A stretch of 57,297 bases of DNA from assembly GCF_900769625.1 (NCBI RefSeq), contig NZ_CAAGHK010000089.1, forward strand, positions 1-57,297, read 5' to 3'. This DNA is from an uncultured Clostridium sp. (GTDB lineage: Bacteria > Bacillota > Clostridia > Clostridiales > Clostridiaceae). The notes below the pieces were generated by a model that saw nothing but the letters and a program-made list of their open reading frames with translations, was not told the DNA's origin and did no database searches. The position numbers were made by a program, and so were the translations under genes. Shown one piece after another: positions 47,316 through 56,265 of the stretch (the stretch's first letter is position 1; each line of letters starts with the position of its first letter).

Positions 47316-47669
47316 ACTCCTTATATGTATCCTTCAGCAGATATAATATAGTGAGTGAACTTCTTGAAAAAGGTGGATACAGATATACAACGATGCCTAA
47401 TGTATTTATTAATAACTCTAATATACTGGGCCTTATAGCTAATATTTATTCACTGAGAGCTTCAACTGCAATAGTAAACACAGATAATAAACAGCCTATA
47501 TTGTGTTTATAATCATGTATGGGCCATTATTATTTTTAATAGTATTAAGTAGATATCTAGATTTAATCATTTTTTTATTTTGCTATTTTGAGTTTATTGC
47601 ATTTTAGCTTTCTTCTTATTGGTAAAAAATATAATTTTTACATAGAACCATAAATGCATATTTTCAAAT
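47316..47669. other. Intergenic region with a possible gene remnant
   Basis: An open frame from a GTG at 47351 to a TAA at 47512 reads 53 residues (VSELLEKGGYRYTTMPNVF at the start), without a ribosome site. It may be the tail of a lost gene. Elsewhere the region is AT-rich and featureless. Confidence 0.3.
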
Positions 47670-47699
47670 TTGACATTTGTATATATTAACTTATACTAT
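47670..47699 (+). promoter_or_regulatory. Sigma-A promoter of the RNA helicase gene
   Basis: A perfect TTGACA (47670-47675) is followed by TATACT at 16 bases or TACTAT at 18 bases. The leader is about 65 bases. Confidence 0.6.
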
Positions 47700-47770
47700 A
47701 AGAATAACATTATGATAAATTAATGCTATAGCGACAAGATTATAGCTGAAGAAAGACGAGGTATTATGTT

Positions 47771-48880
47771 ATGGATTTTAAAGCACTTGGAATAAATGCA
47801 GGTCTGGTTAACATATTAAATAAAAATGGCATAAATACACCAACTCCTATCCAGGAAGAAAGTATTGAAGTGATAAAACAGGGACAGGATGTAATTGCGG
47901 AGGCAGGAACAGGAACAGGAAAAACTTTAGCATTTCTTCTGCCTATATTTGAGAAGATAAATCCTAAAATCAATGATGTTCAAGCTCTTATACTGACTCC
48001 AACAAGAGAACTTGCTCTTCAGATAACAAATGAAGCTGATAAATTAAATGAAGATTATAAGATTAATATCTTAGCATGTTATGGAGGAAAAGATATCAAT
48101 TCACAACTTAAAAAGCTTAATAAAAATGTTCAATTTATTGTTGCAACTCCAGGAAGACTGCTTGACCATATCGAAAGAAAAACTATTAATTTAAATACTG
48201 TAAAAATATTTGTCTTAGATGAAGCTGATCAGATGTTATTTATGGGATTCAAAAATGAAGTTGAAAAGATAATGGCAGAAATGTCAAAGAAGAAGCAAAT
48301 GTTATGTTTTTCTGCTACAATGGATTCAGCTGTTAAAAAGCTTGCATACAGATATATGAATGATCCACAGATAATTTCAGTAAAAAAAGAGGAAGTTGAC
48401 ATACATTCTATAAAACAGTATGTAGTTGAAACTACTGACAGATGGAAAAGAGATGCTTTATGTAAAGTTCTTGATGAAGATAATCCTTTCATGGCAATAA
48501 TATTCTGTAGAACAAAGAGAAGAGCTGATGATCTTGAAACTGTCATGGCAACACGTAAATATAACTGTGCAAAGATTCACAGCGACATTGCACAGAATAA
48601 AAGAGAAAGAATAATGAAATCTTTTAGAGAAGCAAAGATTCAATTTTTAATTGCAACTGATGTTGCTGCCAGAGGTCTTGATATTGCAGGCGTAACACAC
48701 ATATATAACTATGATATACCAGAAACGCCTGAAAGTTATGTACATAGAATAGGAAGAACAGGAAGAGCTGGTGAAAGCGGAGTTACATGCATGTTCGTTA
48801 ATCCTAAGAATAAAATACTTCTTGAAGAAATTGAAGAAACAATCGGATTTGAAATTCCAAGAAGAATTGTTGAATTATAA
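47771..48880 (+). CDS. DEAD-box ATP-dependent RNA helicase
   Basis: 369 residues, essentially only the two RecA-like core domains. Q motif FKALGINAGLV...PTPIQEESI; Walker A EAGTGTGKT; PTRELALQ; TPGRLLD; DEAD box VLDEADQML; motif III FSATMD; motif VI HRIGRTGRAG. It unwinds short RNA duplexes, as in ribosome assembly or cold adaptation. The C-terminal extension that gives specificity in DbpA or CshA is missing, so the substrate cannot be named. It has its own promoter and terminator. Confidence 0.9.
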   Translation: MDFKALGINAGLVNILNKNGINTPTPIQEESIEVIKQGQDVIAEAGTGTGKTLAFLLPIFEKINPKINDVQALILTPTRELALQITNEADKLNEDYKINILACYGGKDINSQLKKLNKNVQFIVATPGRLLDHIERKTINLNTVKIFVLDEADQMLFMGFKNEVEKIMAEMSKKKQMLCFSATMDSAVKKLAYRYMNDPQIISVKKEEVDIHSIKQYVVETTDRWKRDALCKVLDEDNPFMAIIFCRTKRRADDLETVMATRKYNCAKIHSDIAQNKRERIMKSFREAKIQFLIATDVAARGLDIAGVTHIYNYDIPETPESYVHRIGRTGRAGESGVTCMFVNPKNKILLEEIEETIGFEIPRRIVEL

Positions 48881-48890
48881 TTAAGTTAGG

Positions 48891-48952
48891 AAGCTGTCTT
48901 ATTAAAGATTACAGTTATAATTTTATACTGTACTTTATAGACAGCTTTTTTA
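48891..48952 (+). terminator. Terminator after the helicase gene
   Basis: AAGCTGTCT (48891-48899) pairs with AGACAGCTT, followed by a T-run; the intervening ACAGT..ACTGT adds a second helix. Confidence 0.7.
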
Positions 48953-49112
48953 CAGGCTCTGCAAGATTAAAATATCGATAAAATAGGTATTCAGTTTTAT
49001 TTTTATTATTGTATAGTAGCATGAACTGACAATTATTAAAATTTATATATTGTTTTTTATATTGATTGACTTTTCTTTTATAAATTATATTTTGAAAATT
49101 TTAGAAAAACTA

Positions 49113-49141
49113 TTGAAAAAGATTTTAGCATATGATATATT
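49113..49141 (+). promoter_or_regulatory. Sigma-A promoter of the trp operon
   Basis: TTGAAA (49113-49118), 17 bases, TATATT (49136-49141). It lies directly before the T-box leader, so the transcript would begin near 49148. Confidence 0.6.
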
Positions 49142-49147
49142 ACAAAT

Positions 49148-49445
49148 ATAGTAAAAAAGCCATTGATAAGAAAAGTAAGCAGTAAAGCTTAGTGTAAAGA
49201 GAGTCTGTAGCATATGGTGAGATGCAGGTACTGTAGATATTGCTGAATGGGTCTTTGAGGTGACATCTTGAAATGTATTAAAGTAGGGGTGTACGGAAGT
49301 CTACCGTTATATTGACAGGATATAAATTATTTAGTATTAAGTTTGATATTAAATTTGAGTATCTGGATAAAGTATGTATATAGGTGGCATAACGAAATTA
49401 TAGCATTTCGTCCTGTATAAGGATAGAGTGCTTTTGTTTTTTTTA
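49148..49445 (+). promoter_or_regulatory. tRNA-Trp T-box leader of the trp operon
   Basis: T-box riboswitch that senses uncharged tRNA-Trp. The stem I start has the AAAGAGAG kink-turn-like motif (49197-49203), the apical GGTGAGATGC feature, and a UGG (Trp) specifier at 49248-49250 after GAA. The T-box bulge is AGGTGGCATAACG (49382-49394); its UGGC fits the usual G discriminator of bacterial tRNA-Trp. A terminator (GCATTTCGTCCT against AGGATAGAGTGC, then T-run) ends near 49445. When uncharged tRNA-Trp binds, antitermination lets the operon be read. The T-box sequence is somewhat degenerate here. Confidence 0.75.
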
Positions 49446-49539
49446 TGCTTATTATCTAAACTATTTTTTATTATATTTAATTTATTAAGTACCATTAGAG
49501 TACAGATTATTAAAAAAATAAGTATTTAGATTATTGTCA

Positions 49540-49635
49540 TAGAAAAAATAATGTTTCAATAAGTCATTTCAGCATAGAATTTGGGTGGCACCACGAGTCA
49601 CTTCGTCCCAAACCAGGGATGAAGTGGCTCTTTTT
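49540..49635 (+). promoter_or_regulatory. Second T-box antiterminator/terminator module, without stem I
   Basis: A well-conserved T-box, GGGTGGCACCACGAG (49583-49597), is followed by a terminator whose arms (GAGTCACTTCGTCCC and GGGATGAAGTGGCTC) pair along 15 bases before a T-run at 49635. Its UGGC again fits tRNA-Trp. Between the first terminator and this motif (49446-49582) there is no kink-turn, apical motif or specifier. So it is a tandem, stem I-less module, or the first module's terminator inserted inside one leader. Confidence 0.7.
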
Positions 49636-49702
49636 ATATAAACAGAGATACTCCAAACAAATATCCAACAAAACTGTTAACAGAAATTAAGGAGGGTGTT
49701 TA

Positions 49703-51094
49703 ATGATAAATATTACAAAGATACAATTTAATGAAAAGAAAAAGCAGAACAGAGTGTTTTCTCTTATTACAGAATACAGAGGAGACGAAGTTACACCAAT
49801 AAGAATTTTCAACGGTTTTAAAGGAAAAAGAAGATTCATATTTGAAAGCGGAAGTACTGAAAATTACTTTGGAAGATATTCATTTTTGGGAGAAGATCCT
49901 TATAAAGAAATAACAGGAGATACTATTCAACAGATTGAAGAACTTAAAAAATCAATAAGATTAAATTTTGATAAAGATACAAATTCCTTTTCATTTAAAG
50001 GTGGAGCAATTGGATATATGGGATATGAAACAGTAGCTTTATATGAAAAAAGACTTAAATTTAAAAATCCTGACCTCCTTGAGTTGCCTCTTATAAGATT
50101 CAATTTATACAGCAGATATATATGTTATGATCACTTCACTCATAAGGTTTATGTAATTGATAATATTTTGAATGAGGATCAAAGAGATTATGATAGTATT
50201 GTAGAGGATCAGAGAAGATATATTTTTTCACTTTTAAACAAACCTACTAATATAGAAGATTTTGAAGAAAAGAAGGACATTCATTTTGAGTTGTGTACAT
50301 CAAAGGAAAAATATGAAGAAAATGTCCGCATAGGAAAGGAACACATACTTGCAGGAGATATTTTTCAGTTTGTACCATCATTAAGAATGAAATGTGTAAC
50401 AGATAAATCTTTTATTGAAATTTATAGAAGACTAAGAGAAGTAAATCCTTCGCCATATATGTATTTAATTGATTATGATGATTATCAGGTCATTGGCGCT
50501 TCACCAGAAAGTGTTGTCAGTGTAAAAGATAGAAAAGCATCTACAAAACCAATTGCTGGTACAAGAAAAAGAGGAGAAACTCCAGATGAGGACTCAAAAC
50601 TTGAAAAAGAGCTTCTTGAAGATAAAAAAGAGCTTTCTGAACATGTAATGCTTGTTGATCTTGCAAGAAATGATATTGGACGTATAAGTAAAATCGGAAC
50701 TGTCGAAGTAAAAGATTTTATGAAGATTGAAAAGTTCTCTCATGTAATGCATATTACAAGTACAGTTACAGGAAAGACACTAGATAAAATTGATGGGTTT
50801 GAAGCTTTGAGTACATGCCTTCCTGCAGGAACACTTTCAGGTGCTCCTAAAATCAGGGCAATGGAAATTATTGAAGAACTTGAAGAATACAGACGTGATA
50901 TATATGGAGGTTCTGTTGGATATTTCTCATATGGAGGAGATACAGATATGGCAATAGCAATACGTACTATAGTCATGAAAGGAAATACAGCTTATCTGCA
51001 AGCTGGAGCAGGAATAGTATATGATTCAGAACCGGAAAAAGAATTTGAAGAAGTACAGAACAAATTAATGGCATTAAAGGAGGCATTGAGATGA
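49703..51094 (+). CDS. trpE: Anthranilate synthase component I
   Basis: 463 residues converting chorismate with ammonia (from TrpG) to anthranilate, the first committed step of tryptophan synthesis. The N-terminus carries the tryptophan-feedback site region (FESGSTENYFGRYSFLG). The chorismate-binding half has the conserved GASPESVVSV, KPIAGTRKRG, ELLEDKKELSEHVMLVDLARND, LPAGTLSGAPKIRAMEII and GGSVGYFSYGGD motifs. It overlaps trpG by ATGA, typical of translational coupling. It is controlled by the T-box leader upstream. AAGGAGGG precedes the ATG. Confidence 0.95.
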   Translation: MINITKIQFNEKKKQNRVFSLITEYRGDEVTPIRIFNGFKGKRRFIFESGSTENYFGRYSFLGEDPYKEITGDTIQQIEELKKSIRLNFDKDTNSFSFKGGAIGYMGYETVALYEKRLKFKNPDLLELPLIRFNLYSRYICYDHFTHKVYVIDNILNEDQRDYDSIVEDQRRYIFSLLNKPTNIEDFEEKKDIHFELCTSKEKYEENVRIGKEHILAGDIFQFVPSLRMKCVTDKSFIEIYRRLREVNPSPYMYLIDYDDYQVIGASPESVVSVKDRKASTKPIAGTRKRGETPDEDSKLEKELLEDKKELSEHVMLVDLARNDIGRISKIGTVEVKDFMKIEKFSHVMHITSTVTGKTLDKIDGFEALSTCLPAGTLSGAPKIRAMEIIEELEEYRRDIYGGSVGYFSYGGDTDMAIAIRTIVMKGNTAYLQAGAGIVYDSEPEKEFEEVQNKLMALKEALR

Positions 51095-51672
51095 TACTTT
51101 TAATAGATAATTATGATTCATTTACATACAATCTTTATCAATATATAGGGGAATTTGCAGAGGTGAAGGTTGTGAGAAATGATGAAATTACAGTTGATCA
51201 AATAAAAGAATTAAATCCAAAAGGAATTGTTATTTCACCAGGACCTGGAACACCTGATGATGCAGGTATTTCCATCGAAGTTATCCAGAAGCTTGGTAGC
51301 AAATATCCTATTTTAGGCATATGTCTTGGACATCAGAGTATTGCTCAAGCTTATGGAGGGAAAGTGGTAAGGGCTGAACAGATTTATCATGGAAAAATAT
51401 CCAAAATAAGCGTAAAGGGAAAAACAATATTTGAAGGTATACCAAGAAAAATAGAAGTTATGAGATACCATTCATTAATTGTCGATAATAAATCGCTGCC
51501 TGACTGTCTTGATGTAATAGGATCAACAGTTGATGATAATCTAATAATGGTATTAAAGCATAAGGAATATGAAGTTTATGGACTTCAGTTCCATCCAGAA
51601 TCAATATATACACCAAAAGGAAAGCATATAATAAGCAATTTTATTATTAATGTGTGTAAAGAAGAACTATAA
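51091..51672 (+). CDS. trpG: Anthranilate synthase component II (glutamine amidotransferase)
   Basis: 193 residues of the class I glutamine amidotransferase family supplying ammonia to TrpE. LLIDNYDSFTYNL at the start, SPGPGTP near residue 53, the nucleophile Cys in GICLGHQ near 80, and the HPES catalytic motif near 170 are present. It is not fused to trpD. It overlaps trpE by four bases. It is also the possible amidotransferase for folate synthesis (pabA role), as commonly shared in Bacillota. Confidence 0.95.
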   Translation: MILLIDNYDSFTYNLYQYIGEFAEVKVVRNDEITVDQIKELNPKGIVISPGPGTPDDAGISIEVIQKLGSKYPILGICLGHQSIAQAYGGKVVRAEQIYHGKISKISVKGKTIFEGIPRKIEVMRYHSLIVDNKSLPDCLDVIGSTVDDNLIMVLKHKEYEVYGLQFHPESIYTPKGKHIISNFIINVCKEEL

Positions 51673-51689
51673 AAAAGGGGGACTTAAAA

Positions 51690-52697
51690 ATGGTCATTGA
51701 AGAAGCAATTAAAAAATTAGGTGCAAGAGAAGTATTAACTGAGGATAATGTTAGAGATGTAATTAACCAGATTATGAAAGGTGAAGCTACATCATGTCAG
51801 ATAGGCGGATTTTTAATGGGACTTAGAGTTAATGGAGAAACACCAGAACAGATTCTTGGTGCAGTAAAGGCTCTTAGAGATAATTTCACACCTGTTAAGA
51901 TAAAAAATCCACAGCATCTTATTGATACATGTGGAACTGGTGGCGATGGAGGAAAGACATTCAATATATCAACAGCGGTGGCTATAGTTGCAGCAAGCGG
52001 TGGAGCAAAAGTTGCAAAGCATGGTAACAGGGCAGTTTCAAGTAGGAGTGGAAGTGCTGATGTACTTGCAGAGCTAAACATAAAGACAGATTACAGCAAA
52101 GAAGAAAGTGCTAAAGTTATTCAGGAAAAAGGAATGGCATTTCTATTTGCACCACAATATAATGGAGCAATGAAAAATGTTGCAAAAGAAAGAAAAGAAC
52201 TTGGAACAAGAACTTTATTCAATATGATAGGACCTCTTTCCAATCCTGCACCATTGACTGGTCAGCTTATGGGAATATATGATGGAAATCTGCTGGAAAG
52301 TGCAGGAATGGTTTTAAAAAACCTTGGATTAAACAGGGCTTTAATTGTGCATGGAGATGATGGACTTGATGAAATTACAACAACAACTACAACAAGTGTA
52401 TGTGAATTAAAAGATGGAAAGTTAAAGATGTACAAGATTAATCCAGAAGAATATGGAATAACATTAGCAAATACAGAAGAGATAAAGGGAGGAACTCCAA
52501 AGGAAAATGCTGAAATTATCAAAGAAGTATTAAAAGGGAAAATGGGACCTCAAAGAGACATTGTTGTATTAAACAGTGCTGCTGCACTTTATGCAGCTGA
52601 AATAGTTGATTCATTAGATGAAGGTATAAACAAATCTAAGGAGTTAATAGACAGTAAAAAAGCATATGAAAAATATAAAGAACTTACTGCATGTTAA
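51690..52697 (+). CDS. trpD: Anthranilate phosphoribosyltransferase
   Basis: 335 residues transferring phosphoribose from PRPP to anthranilate. Motifs: LIDTCGTGGDGGKTFNIST (PRPP-binding glycine loop), KHGNRAVSSRSGSADVLA, FLFAPQYNGAMKN, GTRTLFNMIGPLSNPA and HGDDGLDEI. The length is standard. It starts 18 bases after trpG, with an AAGGGGG site, within the operon. Confidence 0.95.
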   Translation: MVIEEAIKKLGAREVLTEDNVRDVINQIMKGEATSCQIGGFLMGLRVNGETPEQILGAVKALRDNFTPVKIKNPQHLIDTCGTGGDGGKTFNISTAVAIVAASGGAKVAKHGNRAVSSRSGSADVLAELNIKTDYSKEESAKVIQEKGMAFLFAPQYNGAMKNVAKERKELGTRTLFNMIGPLSNPAPLTGQLMGIYDGNLLESAGMVLKNLGLNRALIVHGDDGLDEITTTTTTSVCELKDGKLKMYKINPEEYGITLANTEEIKGGTPKENAEIIKEVLKGKMGPQRDIVVLNSAAALYAAEIVDSLDEGINKSKELIDSKKAYEKYKELTAC

Positions 52698-52822
52698 AAA
52701 AAGTATATATTAAGATTATGTTTTAAATTAACTAAGTAATAGGCTGAAATAAAACATTATATAAAAATATCAATTAGTGATTGTTATAGAATAATTGTTA
52801 ATTAAAGTCATGGGGCATATAT

Positions 52823-53629
52823 ATGATTTTGGATGAAATTGTATTTAAAAAGAAAACACGTGTTGAAAAACGAAAAAATGAAATACCTATAGAAGAATTA
52901 AAAAAATGTGCTATGAATATAGTTAAGTTTGAAAATGAGCAATCTGAAGAAAAATATAAGAATCCATTTAAAGAAGTACTTTTAAAAGAAGGCCTTTCTG
53001 TAATTGGGGAATTTAAGAAAGCATCACCTTCAAAGGGTATTATATCAGAAGATTTTAAAATAATGGATATGTTGTCATATTACACATGTATTGGAGTACA
53101 AGCTTTTTCTATTCTTACAGAAGAAGATTATTTTAAAGGCAGTGATGAGTATTTAAAGAAAGTAAAAAAATCTTCAATGACACCGATATTAAGAAAAGAT
53201 TTTGTTATAGACTTTTATCAGATTTATGAAGCTAAAATTTTAGGAGCAGATGGAATACTTCTTATTGCAGCAGTTCTTGGAAAAAAACTTGGAGAATTTT
53301 TTGAGGAAGCAAAGAAATTTAATCTTCAGCCTTTAGTAGAAGTTCACAATAAAGAAGAACTCGATCTTGCACTTAAATATGATTGTGATGTTATAGGAAT
53401 CAATAATAGGGATTTAAAAACTTTCAATGTTACTTTAGATACAACAAGGGAGCTTAAGAGTTATGTTCCGGAAGATAGAATACTTGTGTCAGAAAGCGGA
53501 ATAATGAGTGTTGATGATCTTAAGCTTATAAAAAGCTATGGAGTAAATGGAGTTCTTATTGGAGAATTCTTAATGAGAAATATAGATAATGTTGAATTTA
53601 AAAATGAAATTAAAGAGATAATAAACTAA
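52823..53629 (+). CDS. trpC: Indole-3-glycerol phosphate synthase
   Basis: 268 residues, a beta/alpha barrel that closes CdRP to indole-3-glycerol phosphate with loss of CO2. IGEFKKASPSKG holds the catalytic lysine; ILTEEDYFKGSDEYL, ILRKDFVIDFYQIYEA, GINNRDLKTF and VSESGI follow, all family-typical. Unlike E. coli it is not fused to trpF. The 125-base gap before it is longer than within trpEGD, with no promoter or terminator I can support. Confidence 0.95.
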   Translation: MILDEIVFKKKTRVEKRKNEIPIEELKKCAMNIVKFENEQSEEKYKNPFKEVLLKEGLSVIGEFKKASPSKGIISEDFKIMDMLSYYTCIGVQAFSILTEEDYFKGSDEYLKKVKKSSMTPILRKDFVIDFYQIYEAKILGADGILLIAAVLGKKLGEFFEEAKKFNLQPLVEVHNKEELDLALKYDCDVIGINNRDLKTFNVTLDTTRELKSYVPEDRILVSESGIMSVDDLKLIKSYGVNGVLIGEFLMRNIDNVEFKNEIKEIIN

Positions 53630-53826
53630 TAACTAACTTTATGATTTTATAAAGAATAAGGCTAGTAAATGTAAATAAATTAAATATATATTTGGATTTA
53701 TCAGGATGATGATTAATGGTAAAATTTCGTAATAGTCTTATATTATTTATTAATAAAATAATGTAAATAAAAGTTACTGCAGAAATTGTCACCTTTCAAG
53801 TCTGTTTTAAGAAAGGATATGATTTT

Positions 53827-54516
53827 ATTAAAATAAAAATTTGTGGAATAACTAATGAAAAAGAAATTGAATATTTAAACATTATTAAACCAGATTATAT
53901 AGGATTTGTTTTTACACAAAGTAAAAGAATGATAAGTGCAGAAAATGCTGAAAAGCTTAGACAGAAATTAAATCCTGAAATTAAATGTGTAGGAGTATTT
54001 AAAGATAATTCACTTGAAGAAATAAATAATGTTTTAAAAACTACAAAACTTAATATTATTCAGCTTCATGGACATGAAACTTTTGACTTTATAGATGCTA
54101 TCAAGAAAAATAATGAAAGCAGTTTTGAGGTATGGAAAGCTATTTCAATAAAAAATAAATTCCTTTTAAATGAATATATAAGCTGCTATATTAGAATGAA
54201 AAATAAAGCACTTATTGATAATATTCTTATTGATGGATCGAATCCAGGAAGTGGTGAGACATATTCTCTTGAGCCTTTTAAGAAAATTATAAAAAAGGAA
54301 TGTGGAGAATATAAAAAGAACAGCCTGAAGTTTATACTTGCAGGAGGAATAACTCCAGAAAATGTTATTGAAAGAATTCATGAAGCAGGTCCATGGGGTG
54401 TTGATGTATCTTCTGGTGTTGAAGAGATTGATTCTAATGGAATATCAATGAAGTCATTTAAGAAAATGAATGACTTAGTTTATAAAGTTAAAGAAGGCAT
54501 TATTAATAATCTGTAA
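53827..54516 (+). CDS. trpF: Phosphoribosylanthranilate isomerase with a probable ATT start
   Basis: 229 residues. It isomerises phosphoribosylanthranilate to CdRP. The frame has the canonical beginning KIKICGITNEKEIEYL with catalytic Cys, then DYIGFVFTQSKRMIS, IQLHGHE, DNILIDGSNPGSGETYSL and LAGGITPENV with VDVSSGVE. No ATG, GTG or TTG lies in frame before the first methionine, which comes too late (53929), after the catalytic cysteine. An ATT at 53827, 9 bases after AAAGGA, gives MKIKICGIT exactly. The alternative is a one-base loss in an A-run next to an out-of-frame ATG at 53819. Either way the N-terminus needs checking. Confidence 0.85.
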   Translation: MKIKICGITNEKEIEYLNIIKPDYIGFVFTQSKRMISAENAEKLRQKLNPEIKCVGVFKDNSLEEINNVLKTTKLNIIQLHGHETFDFIDAIKKNNESSFEVWKAISIKNKFLLNEYISCYIRMKNKALIDNILIDGSNPGSGETYSLEPFKKIIKKECGEYKKNSLKFILAGGITPENVIERIHEAGPWGVDVSSGVEEIDSNGISMKSFKKMNDLVYKVKEGIINNL

Positions 54517-54696
54517 AACTTTAAAAGAAACAAGAAAGAATATAGAGAAAAATTTCATTTTTATGTTTTCAGATTTGAAATTTTAGAGTATAATAGGCTT
54601 TGGAAAGAATAATTGGTTATGTAAACATAAAACCATAAAATTTTTCTTATACGTTATAGTTAATATAATAATATACAAGTATACGGAGGTCGTACA

Positions 54697-55560
54697 ATGT
54701 TAGTATCAGCTAAAGAAATGCTAAACAAAGCTAGAGAAGGTAAATATGCTGTTGGTCAATTCAACATCAACAACTTAGAATGGACTAAAGCGATTTTATT
54801 AACAGCTCAGGAAAATAATTCACCAGTTATCTTAGGTGTATCTGAAGGTGCTGGAAAATACATGTGTGGTTACAAGACAATAGTAGGAATGGTTAACGGT
54901 ATGTTAGAAGAATTAAACATTACTGTACCAGTTGCTTTACACTTAGACCACGGCAGCTATGAAGGATGCTACAAAGCTATGGAAGCTGGATTCTCTTCAG
55001 TAATGTTTGATGGATCTCACTATCCAATCGCTGAAAACATAGAAAAAACTCAAGAATTAGTTAAAGTTACATCTGAAAAAGGATTATCTTTAGAAGCTGA
55101 AGTTGGTTCAATTGGTGGAGAAGAAGACGGTGTTGTTGGAAGAGGAGAAGTTGCTGATCCTCAAGAATGTAAACAAATCGCTGATTTAGGAGTTACAATG
55201 TTAGCTGCTGGTATCGGAAATATCCACGGAAAATACCCAGAAAACTGGCAAGGACTTGCTTTCGATGCTTTAGAAGAAGTTAATAAAGCTTGTGGAAATA
55301 TGCCATTAGTATTACACGGTGGTACTGGAATTCCAGAAGACATGATTAAGAAAGCTATCTCATTAGGAGTTTCTAAGATTAACGTTAACACTGAATGTCA
55401 ATTATACTTCCAAGAAGCTACAAGAAAATATATTGAAGCTGGAAAAGACTTAGAAGGTAAGGGATTTGACCCAAGAAAATTATTAGCTCCAGGATTTGAA
55501 GCTATCAAGACTATAGTTAAAGAAAAAATGGAATTATTCGGTTCAATAAATAGAGCTTAA
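54697..55560 (+). CDS. fba: Class II fructose-bisphosphate aldolase
   Basis: 287 residues, zinc-dependent glycolytic aldolase splitting fructose 1,6-bisphosphate. Zinc ligands appear in LHLDHGSYEGC and VLHGGTGIPED; VMFDGSHYP, EAEVGSIGGEEDG and GIGNIHGKYP are family motifs. Codon use is as biased as in the pyruvate:ferredoxin oxidoreductase gene, fitting high expression. CGGAGGT precedes the ATG. It has its own terminator and is not part of the trp operon. Possible promoter: TTGGTT, 17 bases, TAAAAT near 54611-54639. Confidence 0.95.
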   Translation: MLVSAKEMLNKAREGKYAVGQFNINNLEWTKAILLTAQENNSPVILGVSEGAGKYMCGYKTIVGMVNGMLEELNITVPVALHLDHGSYEGCYKAMEAGFSSVMFDGSHYPIAENIEKTQELVKVTSEKGLSLEAEVGSIGGEEDGVVGRGEVADPQECKQIADLGVTMLAAGIGNIHGKYPENWQGLAFDALEEVNKACGNMPLVLHGGTGIPEDMIKKAISLGVSKINVNTECQLYFQEATRKYIEAGKDLEGKGFDPRKLLAPGFEAIKTIVKEKMELFGSINRA

Positions 55561-55574
55561 TTCTTTCGATATAT

Positions 55575-55606
55575 AAGACTTTCTCACAAAGCGAGAAAGT
55601 CTTTTT
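55575..55606 (+). terminator. Terminator after fba
   Basis: AAGACTTTCTC (55575-55585) pairs perfectly with GAGAAAGTCTT (55593-55603) and is followed by T's. Confidence 0.8.
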
Positions 55607-55673
55607 TGATTCCGTCTTAATTTGTATATTTTATAAAAAAAATCTTTATGTTAAATAAAAGACATATAAAATC

Positions 55674-55700
55674 ACAAAAATAAATTGATTGTATATTATA
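55674..55700 (+). promoter_or_regulatory. Possible sigma-K promoter
   Basis: AC (55674-55675), 16 bases, then TATATTATA (55692-55700); only the first -10 base departs from CATANNNTA. Weak alone, given the AT-richness. Confidence 0.3.
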
Positions 55701-55722
55701 GAATTGAGGGAGGATGATAAGA

Positions 55723-56265
55723 GTGGATACTGAAAAAGAAAATAATAATAATAATAATCCAGAAGAAAATACAACAGATGATTATTTGAATGAAACGGCA
55801 AGGGATTTTCAGGATCTTCAGCTGCTTCAGGTCCAAAGACAGGCGCAGATAATAGTCGCTATTGGATATCTTCTAGAATATACTGCATCGAATCAAGCTA
55901 TTCAGGTTATACAAAATCGTATTCAGCAGAGAAATGCTGATAAAGCATTGGGGAATTTTGTGAATGAAAAAAATAAACTTGAACAAGAAGAAAAATTATG
56001 GCAGAACGAAGGCCTTAATGCAGATAAGACAGCACTTCTGGCAGCAGAATTTGAACTATTTGGACAGATAATTTTAACAAAAATTGATTCTATAAAGTTC
56101 CAGCGTCTTCCTGAAGATTTAAACAGAAGAGATTTAACATTAACAATAACAGCCAATGAAGAAATTTATAATGGTGCAGTTCTAGAGCTGATTGCTTATA
56201 TATTAAACTATCAAGGTGCATCAATTTTATATGCAATAAGTAATGAAAATGTTACACTGGATTAA
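55723..56265 (+). CDS. Unknown cytoplasmic protein, possible sporulation gene
   Basis: 180 residues, no signal peptide. It begins with an acidic/Asn-rich stretch (a run of six asparagines, then PEENTTDDYLN) and continues with amphipathic helices (DLQLLQVQRQAQIIVAIGYLLEY, NRIQQRNADKALGNFVNEKNKLEQEEKLWQ), then a short hydrophobic end (YNGAVLELIAYILNYQGASILYAI). The GTG at 55723, 9 bases after GAGGGAGG, is preferred to the ATG at 55714, which touches the site. The family is unknown to me; the possible sigma-K promoter suggests a spore coat or exosporium protein, but that is inference. Confidence 0.55.
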   Translation: MDTEKENNNNNNPEENTTDDYLNETARDFQDLQLLQVQRQAQIIVAIGYLLEYTASNQAIQVIQNRIQQRNADKALGNFVNEKNKLEQEEKLWQNEGLNADKTALLAAEFELFGQIILTKIDSIKFQRLPEDLNRRDLTLTITANEEIYNGAVLELIAYILNYQGASILYAISNENVTLD

